From an uncultured Clostridia bacterium (lineage in GTDB: Bacteria > Bacillota > Clostridia > Christensenellales > QALW01), in contig URTC01000094.1 in assembly GCA_900550765.1 (NCBI GenBank), forward strand, positions 1-6,742: 6,742 nucleotides of DNA, written 5' to 3'. A model generated the notes under the pieces. It saw only the letters and a program-made list of their open reading frames with translations, searched no databases and was not told the origin of the DNA. Below are positions 1 through 5,353 of the stretch, piece by piece. Every line of letters begins with the position of its first letter. Within the stretch, counting starts at the first letter, position 1. Both the position numbers and the translations under genes were made by a program.

Positions 1-622
1 TGCAGTCGGGCTTAATATAATAAGGAATTACTTCAGCGCCCAGTTCTTCAAATAGCCGGGGGGCAATATCGCTGGCGGCGCCGTTTGCACAATCAATTAC
101 GATTTTAATGCCTTCCAGGCGAACGTCTATGGTGGAAAGCAAAAAGTCCATATAATCCCGTACGGCGCTCTTTATAGGGATACGCCGGCCAATCTCCGTT
201 CCTGTTGGGCAGGGCATAGCGCCGGAGGAGATCAGACCTTCTATTTGATCTTCGATTGCATCGGGCAGTTTGAGACCGCGGCTGTCAAAAAATTTAATGC
301 CGTTAAATTCCACGGAATTGTGGGAAGCAGAAATCATAACACCGGCGTCAGCGGTGTAATACCGGGTTAAAAAAGCAACGGCAGGCGTGGGGATAACGCC
401 TGCAATTAAAGCATCGGCGCCTACGCTCATAATGCCTGCAATCAGTGCAGATTCCAGCATACTGCCGGAGCTGCGGGGATCCCGCGCCACCAGTATTTTG
501 GGTTTGTGAATTTCGCTTGTTAATACGGTAGCGCCCGCTTTTCCCAGTTTAAAGGCAAGCTCGGGAGTCAGCTCGCTGTTGGCGATGCCGCGCACGCCGT
601 CGGTTCCGAATAATCTGGCCAT
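1..622 (-). CDS. glmM: Phosphoglucosamine mutase GlmM, N-terminal part (cut by window edge)
   Basis: GlmM converts glucosamine-6-phosphate to glucosamine-1-phosphate in the cytoplasm, a step towards UDP-GlcNAc for peptidoglycan. The first 207 codons are present and the gene runs off the left edge. The protein opens [12 protein letters not shown], the family hallmark. The phosphoserine loop reads GVMISASHN (residues 94-102), with the catalytic serine expected at Ser100, followed by NGIKFF (107-112). The Mg2+-binding DGDxDR loop and the C-terminal domains lie outside the window. The start at 622 is set by an AGGAG eight bases upstream. One oddity is that the usual HNP after the active-site serine is HNS here. 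The gene appears to have its own promoter, and no cdaA/cdaR lies directly upstream, although those genes often precede glmM in Bacillota. Identification is very secure from the motifs. Confidence 0.96.
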   Translation of the reverse strand, partial: MARLFGTDGVRGIANSELTPELAFKLGKAGATVLTSEIHKPKILVARDPRSSGSMLESALIAGIMSVGADALIAGVIPTPAVAFLTRYYTADAGVMISASHNSVEFNGIKFFDSRGLKLPDAIEDQIEGLISSGAMPCPTGTEIGRRIPIKSAVRDYMDFLLSTIDVRLEGIKIVIDCANGAASDIAPRLFEELGAEVIPYYIKPDC

Positions 623-675
623 GATTGAATCTCCTGTGTTATTATTTACTTTATTATATTCTTTTTATTTTTGTT

Positions 676-704
676 AGTATACCATAATTCCTCTAATGGG
701 GCAA
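676..704 (-). promoter_or_regulatory. Sigma-A-type promoter of glmM
   Basis: Read on the minus strand: TTGCCC (704-699), a 17-base spacer, then TATACT (681-676). Transcription would start near 669, giving a leader of about 47 bases to the glmM start at 622. The ribosome binding site AGGAG lies at 635-631. The -35 box is imperfect, but spacing and -10 are good. No riboswitch or glmS-type ribozyme was recognised in the short leader. Confidence 0.7.
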
Positions 705-767
705 TCTCAAAAGAGCGAGAATGAAGATCCAAAGAAAGCAGTTGTTGCAGGCTGCCGCAGCGCTCAT

Positions 768-1236
768 TTAAGAGATGCTTTCATGAGCATTTATGAATTC
801 CTCGATATTTCCGAAAAAGCCGCAGCAGTTCAGCCCTGTGGCATAACCGAAGGTTTCACAGGTAATTTTTATACCATATTGCCGCGCAAAGGGAAGAATA
901 CGGGGAAACATCTCAAAATTAAGGCTTCGCATCCGCATCGGCACCTAAAAAAATTGTGGGAACACTGTATATGACACATACAGGCGCACATAGGCAGCTG
1001 CCGTGAGACAATCACGCCGTGCGTTTTCAAGGAATGCCGCGTCCTCCTGAGGATCCTCTCTGAAGCCGGTGATTCTGCTGTGATAAACTGAGACAGGATT
1101 ACGGTAATTCCATTGACTGCCTTTCGTATTGAAATCTACGCTGTCTGCGCCGATCTCAGCTGCGATCCGCAGTGCTTCCTGATCACCGTATTTTTTGCAG
1201 TCCGCCCAGTGAAAGGCCTGCTTTCTTTTTATTCAT
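768..1236 (-). pseudogene. Decayed sugar phosphate isomerase/epimerase (xylose isomerase-like TIM barrel)
   Basis: Translating the minus strand in changing frames gives pieces that line up in order with one protein family. An ATG at 1236 opens MNKKKAGLSLGGLQK. After a frame change at the A6 run 1191-1196 comes KKYGDQEALRIAAEIGADSV, then NPVSVY. The text jumps straight to RITGFREDPQEDAAFLENAR, which looks like an in-frame loss of about 30 codons. A stop sits at 947-945, next to a T7 run. In the next frame FLGADADAKP follows. From 923 another frame gives LNFEMFPRILPFARQYGIKI and FFGNIEEFINA, ending at a stop at 770-768. The C-terminal third of the family is absent. Intact relatives (from memory, roughly 280-300 residues) act on sugars or their phosphates; the exact substrate cannot be told. 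Open frames on the opposite strand here are shadows and also overlap the glmM promoter. Confidence 0.82.
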
Positions 1237-1254
1237 ATGTAAGCCCCGTCTTTT

Positions 1255-1264
1255 ACAAATTTGT
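1255..1264. promoter_or_regulatory. Perfect 10-base palindrome ACAAATTTGT at the transcription start, possible operator
   Basis: ACAAATTTGT is a perfect palindrome placed at the predicted start site of the promoter before the pseudogene. This is a common position for a repressor operator. It is short and AT-rich, so chance is a real alternative. Confidence 0.3.
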
Positions 1265-1269
1265 TTTAT

Positions 1270-1298
1270 ATTTTACTCGCAATGGCCGGCATTGTCAA
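1270..1298 (-). promoter_or_regulatory. Near-consensus sigma-A promoter now leading only into the pseudogene
   Basis: Minus strand: TTGACA (1298-1293), a 17-base spacer, then TAAAAT (1275-1270). The predicted start near 1263 gives about 27 bases before the ATG at 1236. The Shine-Dalgarno region (ACGGGG) is poor. It lies just beyond the mgtE terminator, so it is not a relay for mgtE read-through. Confidence 0.68.
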
Positions 1299-1312
1299 AC
1301 ACCGTAAAAAAC

Positions 1313-1340
1313 AAAAAAGTGTGCTTAAACACACTTTTTT
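1313..1340 (-). terminator. Intrinsic terminator after mgtE, symmetrical and possibly bidirectional
   Basis: AAAAAAGTGTG (1313-1323) pairs perfectly with CACACTTTTTT (1330-1340) around a six-base loop. On the minus strand the stem is followed by a T-rich run (TTTTTTGTTTTTT). It begins five bases after the mgtE stop codon. Because the stem ends in A/T runs on both sides it could also stop plus-strand transcription. Confidence 0.9.
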
Positions 1341-1345
1341 AGTTC

Positions 1346-2719
1346 TTAAAGCTGAAATACCAGTACGGCGATGGCAAAGAATACGGTCACGCTCAGCGCA
1401 TCTACAATCGTGGTGATCAGCGGTGAGGCCATAATAGCCGGGTCCAGCTTACAGGCCTTTGCCAGCATAGGAAGCATACAGCCCAAAGATTGTGCAAGGC
1501 ATACTGTAAACATCAGGGCACTGCTGGTTGTGATGGCCAGTTGAATTTTATCGGCAGAAGAGTGGTATAATAAAAGCACTCTTAAAAAGTTCACCGCGGC
1601 AAGGGCAATGCCTACGATCAGGGCAATCCGGATTTCCTTCCACCATACTTTTAAGAAATCGCGGGGCTTCATTTCATCAACGGCCATTCCGCGGATAATC
1701 ATGGTAGACGTTTGGGAACCGCAGTTGCCGCCGGTATCCATCAGCATCGGCAGGCAGGCGATCAGCAAGGGAATGGCCGAAAAGGCCTCTTCATAGCCCG
1801 TAATGATTGCACCGGTAATCGTGGCCGATATCATTAGGATAATCAGCCATAGGATTCGGTTTCGTGCATGCTTAAAGACGCTGGCTTTAAAATAGCTTTC
1901 CTCTATGGGCATAACGGCGGCCATTTTGGAAAAGTCCTCTGTGGCTTCGTCACGGATTACGTCGATTGCATCGTCAACCGTGATGATTCCCACCAGCCGC
2001 TTTTCTGCGTCCACCACCGGAAAGGCCAGAAAGTCATATTTGTCAAAAAGCTTGGCCACATCCTCTTTGTCTGTTTTTGTTTCCACATATATAATATTGG
2101 TATTCATGATATCGGCGATGCTGCTGTTATTGGAATTCAATAGCAGCTCGCGTACGGTAATTACGCCGATCAGCGTGCGATCCGGTTCAATCACGTAACA
2201 GGTATAAATGGTCTCACTGTCAAGCCCGGTACGCCGTATAACGTCAATGGCCTCTTCTACCGTCATATCTTTGCGCAGGAATATATATTCCGGCGTCATC
2301 ATGCTGCCGGCACTGTCGCTGGGATATTCCAGGATTTTATTGATTTGACTGCGCATCTCCGGCGCACAGTTTTTGATAATGCGCCGTACTACATTGGCCG
2401 GCATTTCTTCGATGATGCTTACCGTGTCGTCTACGAACAGCTCATCAAGCATCTCGTGCAGCTCGCTGTCACTGAAGGCCTGAATCAGCGCCTGCTGCGT
2501 TTCGCCGTCCATTTCCACGAATACCTCAGCCGCAATATCTTTGGGCAAAAGGCGGAAAAGGATCGGCAGTCCTTTTTCCGGAATGCTGCTGTCTTCTATA
2601 ATTTCAGCGATATCCGCAGGATATAATTCCTTGAAAACGGCGCTGATCTGCGCCAGTTTCTTTTCTTCCAGCAGCAGCGAAAGCTTTTGTATCAGTTCTT
2701 CTCTTGTAATATCTCCCAT
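1346..2719 (-). CDS. mgtE: Magnesium transporter MgtE
   Basis: This is a membrane Mg2+ channel/transporter of the MgtE family; 457 residues is normal length. Residues about 5-130 form the cytoplasmic helical MgtE N domain. Two CBS domains follow (about 139-200 and 203-260, with GVITV and GIITVDDAIDVI), which in the family bind Mg2+ and gate the pore. About five membrane helices occupy residues 288-457. The conserved pore stretch is LMDTGGNCGSQ (326-336), and Asp440 in the last helix (TTIVDAL) matches the family's pore Mg2+-binding aspartate. The start at 2719 is fixed by AGGAGG (2732-2727), seven bases before ATG. The gene is transcribed alone: it has its own promoter at 3034-3062, a long structured leader and a terminator just after the stop. 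Transport of other divalent ions such as Co2+ is possible, as for other family members. Confidence 0.96.
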   Translation of the reverse strand: MGDITREELIQKLSLLLEEKKLAQISAVFKELYPADIAEIIEDSSIPEKGLPILFRLLPKDIAAEVFVEMDGETQQALIQAFSDSELHEMLDELFVDDTVSIIEEMPANVVRRIIKNCAPEMRSQINKILEYPSDSAGSMMTPEYIFLRKDMTVEEAIDVIRRTGLDSETIYTCYVIEPDRTLIGVITVRELLLNSNNSSIADIMNTNIIYVETKTDKEDVAKLFDKYDFLAFPVVDAEKRLVGIITVDDAIDVIRDEATEDFSKMAAVMPIEESYFKASVFKHARNRILWLIILMISATITGAIITGYEEAFSAIPLLIACLPMLMDTGGNCGSQTSTMIIRGMAVDEMKPRDFLKVWWKEIRIALIVGIALAAVNFLRVLLLYHSSADKIQLAITTSSALMFTVCLAQSLGCMLPMLAKACKLDPAIMASPLITTIVDALSVTVFFAIAVLVFQL

Positions 2720-2720
2720 A

Positions 2721-2758
2721 GTGTTACCTCCTTTTATTTTTTGTTTGGAAGGTTACAC
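2721..2758 (-). promoter_or_regulatory. Hairpin able to sequester the mgtE Shine-Dalgarno sequence
   Basis: In the mRNA, GUGUAACCUUCC (2758-2747) can pair with GGAGGUAACAC (2731-2721) with one A-A mismatch and one bulged U, about ten base pairs, around an A-rich loop. The AGGAGG ribosome binding site (2732-2727) lies almost wholly inside the stem. This would lower mgtE translation unless opened. The pairing is seen directly; a regulatory role is inferred. Confidence 0.5.
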
Positions 2759-2766
2759 GTTCCCTT

Positions 2767-2889
2767 GCCTACGGGTAAAACGCAAAAAAATACCGCTGTT
2801 ATTATGGAACGAAATGCTGCTTTTTATAATTCCCTATGATAACATGCGGAAAAACCCGTAATACATACGGTGTTTTACAATGCGTAGGC
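2767..2889 (-). ncRNA. mgtE leader domain II: three-way-junction cis-regulatory RNA, unrecognised family
   Basis: In mRNA orientation, GCCUACG (2889-2883) pairs with CGUAGGC (2773-2767), and GUAAAAC (2878-2872) pairs with GUUUUAC (2781-2775), separated by a small internal loop. This two-part, 14-base-pair stem encloses two arms. One is a small hairpin CCGUA/UACGG (2870-2866 with 2860-2856). The other is a long hairpin (2849-2793) that also forms a terminator with the U run behind it. The closing stem can form only in transcripts that have read past the terminator. I could not match it to the M-box or any other riboswitch whose conserved sequence I know. Confidence 0.55.
2784..2849 (-). terminator. 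Intrinsic terminator inside the mgtE leader (attenuator)
   Basis: Minus strand: CCGC-A-TGTTAT (2849-2839) pairs with ATAACAGCGG (2802-2793), ten base pairs with one bulged A. It continues as an imperfect inner helix that includes GGAA with TTCC (2833-2830 with 2809-2806). The stem is followed directly by TATTTTTTT (2792-2784). It lies between the promoter and mgtE, so it would end transcription early unless prevented. The 5' arm also contains CGCATG, which can pair instead with CATGCG (2933-2928) near the end of the upstream ORF. That six-base alternative would break the terminator. Confidence 0.65.
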
Positions 2890-2890
2890 T

Positions 2891-3001
2891 ATGGAAGAAT
2901 GACAGCTCTGCACTGCTTTATAAAAGGCGCATGATGGCGCAAAAGCAGAGCGGAGCTGTGCGTCTTCGCACGGGAACAGTGCTGCTACTTCCGTCTTCCA
3001 T
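2891..3001 (-). ncRNA. mgtE leader domain I: folded region overlapping the leader ORF
   Basis: In mRNA orientation AUGGAAGA (3001-2994) pairs perfectly with UCUUCCAU (2898-2891), closing the domain. Inside are ACAGCUC/GAGCUGU (2959-2953 with 2908-2902), CUGCUUU/AAAGCAG (2948-2942 with 2919-2913) and GCGC/GCGC (2940-2937 with 2930-2927). A side hairpin GUGCG-AAGA-CGCAC spans 2971-2958 and competes for two bases. An exclusive alternative is GCUCUGC (2951-2945) with GCAGAGC (2911-2905). The closing strand includes the second in-frame ATG of the leader ORF, so folding and translation compete. The domain abuts domain II with one base between. Confidence 0.5.
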
Positions 3002-3004
3002 CAT
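2918..3004 (-). CDS. Candidate 28-residue leader peptide upstream of mgtE
   Basis: A small ORF begins about 23 bases after the predicted mgtE transcription start, with the Shine-Dalgarno sequence AGAGGTG just upstream of ATG 3004; a second in-frame ATG is at 3001. The peptide opens MMEDGSSS, has P-V-R-R-R in the middle, and ends ALCFC-like (APLCFCAIMRLL), with a TAA at 2920-2918. It has no recognised domain and is probably not a stable protein. Placement between promoter and attenuator, and overlap of its codons with nearly all 5' arms of leader domain I, suggest a regulatory leader peptide. From memory, enterobacterial MgtL (the 17-codon leader of the mgtA Mg2+ transporter) also has early acidic residues, prolines and an RRR run, but homology is not claimed. 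The main alternative is a chance ORF in structured RNA. Confidence 0.5.
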   Translation of the reverse strand: MMEDGSSSTVPVRRRTAPLCFCAIMRLL

Positions 3005-3033
3005 GTTCACCTCTTTCATTTTTTTCTTTTTAT

Positions 3034-3062
3034 ATATTACTCGTTTTTTATGATTTCGTCAA
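3034..3062 (-). promoter_or_regulatory. Sigma-A promoter of mgtE
   Basis: Minus strand: TTGACG (3062-3057), a 17-base spacer, then TAATAT (3039-3034). The predicted start is near 3027, giving a leader of about 305 bases before mgtE. It begins just three bases after the U run of the terminator that closes the upstream operon, so mgtE should be transcribed independently. Confidence 0.78.
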
Positions 3063-3064
3063 GG

Positions 3065-3108
3065 AAAAAACGCAGGGAATGAAACGGCGTTTTCCGTATT
3101 CCCCTGCG
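3065..3108 (-). terminator. Intrinsic terminator of the two-gene oxidoreductase operon
   Basis: Minus strand: CGCAGG-C-GAAT type stem, read as CCTGCG/CGCAGG complements at 3108-3103 and 3076-3071, extended by GAAT with ATTC (one bulged base) and an inner ACGG/CCGT. It is followed by TTTTTT (3070-3065). It lies about 60 bases after the stop codon of the Gfo/Idh-like gene. The 58 bases between are AT-rich and hold nothing else except a small GGAATA/TATTCC hairpin across the stop codon. Confidence 0.92.
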
Positions 3109-3166
3109 GGATTCAAGGAATAGGCAGATAATTTTAAACCGAAAAAACAGTTTAGCAAGGAATATT

Positions 3167-4213
3167 TTATTCCGTTGGTGATTCCTTTTTGTAGTCGATG
3201 CTGAATCCGCAGGTAGCAAGAAGGACGCGGTGCAGAGTTTCTTCATATTCGTAGGAGTAAGGATTTTTTTTCTTTCCTTGAACATAGCGGGCAAAGTGCG
3301 CCAGCATACTGTCATAGCGGCCGAAGGGAGCGGAAATATTCTCCTTGCCGCAGCGTATCCAAGGATTCTCAGCGGTATCATGGACATATACTTCGGATGC
3401 TCTGGTGATTATTTGGCTGGAGGAAGAAGAGCTATATTCTTCCAAAGGCTTAATTTCAATGGTGCCTTTGCTTCCGCAGATGACCAACTGACGTCGAATA
3501 AATCCGCCGGGCTCGGCCGCGCAGGTTTTTACAAAAGAAATCCCGTTTTTATATTGGAATACAGCAAAACCCAGATCTTTTGCTTGCAGTATTTCAGGCT
3601 GTGTATTGGTATTGTAGGGGAAAATTTGATCGGGCAGACCTTGCAGTTGTAAAAGCAGGTCGATTAAATGACAGCCTAAAAAGAACATCATGCCCCCGTG
3701 AAACTGTCCGAGCCAGTTTCTTTTTGCAAAAGAATGTTCACAGCTCATTTGTGCCTCGACAGAATAGATTTCTCCTAATTTTCCGTTTTTTACTGCAGCA
3801 ATGGCATCCTGTATCAGAGGATTATACCGATACATATAACCTAAATGCAAGACTTTGTTTTTTTGCTTTGCCAAATGCGTCAGCCGTGCGAACTCTTCGC
3901 AGGACTGACTTCCCGGTTTGTCCATATGTACACAAAGGCCTTTTTCTATGGCTGCCAGTGCGTATTGGACCAGATTCTGTTCTTTTGTTTCGATAAAAAT
4001 TGCGTCAAGAGAAGAGTCATTTAAAATATCATCGATCTCTCTCTGCTTTGCCTGGGGAAAATGCGCTATGACAGCGGGAAGAAACTCCTGCTCCGAAGGG
4101 CCGGCCGCATACCCTGAAAAATCAAAAATATCCTTTTGCCGCAGCACGCTTTCCATGACTACGAGAGCATGATCATGACCTACGCCGATTTGCGCAACTT
4201 TAATTTTTTCCAT
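3167..4213 (-). CDS. Gfo/Idh/MocA-family oxidoreductase with unusual active site
   Basis: This 348-residue cytoplasmic protein has a Gfo/Idh/MocA fold: an N-terminal Rossmann domain (about 1-125) and a C-terminal sugar-dehydrogenase-type alpha/beta domain. The nucleotide loop is GVGHDHA (10-16) rather than the usual GxGxxG. The family Lys is kept in HMDKPG (Lys99), followed by GYMYRYNP (125-132). In the catalytic segment GGMMFFLGCHLID (173-185) His182 and Asp185 are kept. Phe178 stands where the classical triad Asp (as in inositol dehydrogenases) is expected, so ordinary dehydrogenation may be altered. A six-serine run lies at 261-266. The start at 4213 has AGAGG about nine bases upstream. 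It begins 14 bases after the stop of the upstream dehydrogenase gene, so the two are one operon. Substrate is unknown; a sugar or cyclitol is typical of the family. Confidence 0.88.
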   Translation of the reverse strand: MEKIKVAQIGVGHDHALVVMESVLRQKDIFDFSGYAAGPSEQEFLPAVIAHFPQAKQREIDDILNDSSLDAIFIETKEQNLVQYALAAIEKGLCVHMDKPGSQSCEEFARLTHLAKQKNKVLHLGYMYRYNPLIQDAIAAVKNGKLGEIYSVEAQMSCEHSFAKRNWLGQFHGGMMFFLGCHLIDLLLQLQGLPDQIFPYNTNTQPEILQAKDLGFAVFQYKNGISFVKTCAAEPGGFIRRQLVICGSKGTIEIKPLEEYSSSSSSQIITRASEVYVHDTAENPWIRCGKENISAPFGRYDSMLAHFARYVQGKKKNPYSYEYEETLHRVLLATCGFSIDYKKESPTE

Positions 4214-4227
4214 CTGCCTCTGCCTCT

Positions 4228-5256
4228 CTATTCTAATTTTGACCAGTCAAACTGTACGATAACAGGGAAATCCTTGTCTTCTACAAGCCGCGTATATACG
4301 GCGGAACATTCCGCGGGAGAATAGGTTGCGGTGCTTTTAAGATGAATACGGCCTCCTGCACAGAGCTTTAGAATAGAAAGAATATCGTCATGGTGAGTAA
4401 AACAGCCGGGGCGGGATTCTGTTTCGGGGCGGGCCATCGTATGTGCGCCGATTAGAGAAATACCGGGGAAGTGAACTTTACGGTAATAATCAATAATAAA
4501 ATTAGGGTCACGGGTACAGCCTAAAAGAGCGACGCGGCCGAATTTTGCCATGCAATCCAGTACTTCTTCCAGGCCGGCGCCCTGACCGGTGACTTCAATA
4601 GCTGTATTGACGCCTCCGCCGGTAAGCTCTTTTACTTTGGCGGAAAAATCATTTTTAAAAGGATCAAGGGCGAAATCTGCGCCGGCTTTCAGTGCGGCTA
4701 AGCGTCTTTCCTCTATGGGATCGGCGGCAATTACCGGAACGGCGCCGGAGGCACGCGCCAGCTGTACGGCCAACTGTCCTAAAAGCCCTAATCCCATGAC
4801 CAGGGTGGATTCCCCGGCTTCAAGCCTTGTTTTACGGATACCGGCTAGAGAAAACGAGGCGATAAAGCTGATGGCTGCCTCCTCCAATGAAATGCGGTCA
4901 TCTGTTATTTTTACTGCATTGCTTTCATTTATAAGGTTATAGCTTGCATGCTTGCCCCAGAATACTACAACGCGGTCGCCGGGGATCACCGAGGTAACGG
5001 CTGTGCCTGTCTGTACGACAATACCTGCGCTGCTGTAGCCTAAAGTGCGGGGGAAATAGGTGTCTGTGTTAAGCGCTTCCGCTTTTTCTCCGCCTGCTAT
5101 GTTGGGATTGTCCATGATATTGGCGCGTTCTGTTCCGCAGCTGACGGTGCTGAAGCTTGTTTTAACCAATACTTCTTCCGGCTGGAGCGACCGTAATGTT
5201 TCCGGCAGCAGCTCGGCACGGTTTTTGCCGGTAAATACAATTTGCTGAGTTGTCAT
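4228..5256 (-). CDS. Medium-chain dehydrogenase/reductase (zinc-type alcohol dehydrogenase-like)
   Basis: This 342-residue protein has a GroES-like N domain (about 25-130) and a Rossmann domain with the NAD(P) loop GLGLLG (155-160) and AADP (177-180). Cys40 in the segment VSCGTERANIM matches the first catalytic zinc ligand position. The classical GHE motif is replaced by LGYSSAG (72-78), and no cluster of four structural-zinc cysteines is present. It therefore belongs to an atypical subgroup, resembling the dehydrogenase half of two-part oxidoreductases in which an MDR domain is joined to a Gfo/Idh domain (family knowledge from memory). The start at 5256 follows GGAGG (5267-5263) by six bases. 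It is first in the operon, 14 bases before the Gfo/Idh-like gene, and divergent from the AraC-type regulator. Together they suggest a two-enzyme conversion of a sugar-like compound; substrate not known. Confidence 0.9.
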   Translation of the reverse strand: MTTQQIVFTGKNRAELLPETLRSLQPEEVLVKTSFSTVSCGTERANIMDNPNIAGGEKAEALNTDTYFPRTLGYSSAGIVVQTGTAVTSVIPGDRVVVFWGKHASYNLINESNAVKITDDRISLEEAAISFIASFSLAGIRKTRLEAGESTLVMGLGLLGQLAVQLARASGAVPVIAADPIEERRLAALKAGADFALDPFKNDFSAKVKELTGGGVNTAIEVTGQGAGLEEVLDCMAKFGRVALLGCTRDPNFIIDYYRKVHFPGISLIGAHTMARPETESRPGCFTHHDDILSILKLCAGGRIHLKSTATYSPAECSAVYTRLVEDKDFPVIVQFDWSKLE

Positions 5257-5284
5257 AAAAAACCTCCGTATTTGTTATATAGGG

Positions 5285-5317
5285 TAATATTATCATATTG
5301 ACGCGTTGTTTTCTATA
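5285..5317 (-). promoter_or_regulatory. Weak candidate promoter of the oxidoreductase operon, with a TAATATTA palindrome
   Basis: A minus-strand -10-like GATAAT (5294-5289) would give a start near 5282 and a leader of about 25 bases. No good -35 is seen at the right distance (TATAGA at 5317-5312), as is common for activator-dependent promoters. It overlaps the -35 region of the divergent regulator promoter (5298-5303). The palindrome TAATATTA (5285-5292) overlaps the -10 and could be part of an operator. This is a tentative call. Confidence 0.35.
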
Positions 5318-5326
5318 TGGTATACT
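5298..5326 (+). promoter_or_regulatory. Sigma-A promoter of the AraC-type regulator gene
   Basis: TTGACG (5298-5303), a 17-base spacer, and TATACT (5321-5326). Transcription would start near 5333, leaving only about 14 bases before ATG 5347 or about 21 before TTG 5354. No Shine-Dalgarno sequence is visible in that stretch, so the message may be nearly leaderless. Confidence 0.75.
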
Positions 5327-5353
5327 ACAAAAAACACTATGATTCTATGAAAG

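Noticed and set aside
696..974. Open frame of 92 codons on the plus strand
   Set aside because: It lies antisense to the decayed isomerase gene, overlaps the glmM promoter, has no ribosome binding site and resembles no family.
1113..1307. Open frame of 64 codons on the plus strand
   Set aside because: It is antisense to the pseudogene and runs through its promoter. No ribosome binding site or recognisable protein.
2767..2889. Miniature inverted-repeat mobile element
   Set aside because: The region has long inverted repeats, but no target-site duplication flanks it, the arms are nested as in folded RNA, and a U run follows the inner hairpin. It cannot be fully excluded without a genome copy-number search.
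2720..3030. M-box (ykoK) Mg2+ riboswitch before mgtE
   Set aside because: Its conserved sequence blocks as I know them are not found on the minus strand here. A covariance-model search is needed to exclude a divergent member.
3037..3387. Open frame of 116 codons on the minus strand
   Set aside because: It overlaps the end of the Gfo/Idh-like gene in another frame, and crosses the operon terminator and mgtE promoter.
3230..3996. Long plus-strand open frames opposite the Gfo/Idh-like gene
   Set aside because: They are shadows of a well supported minus-strand gene, with no ribosome binding sites or family features.
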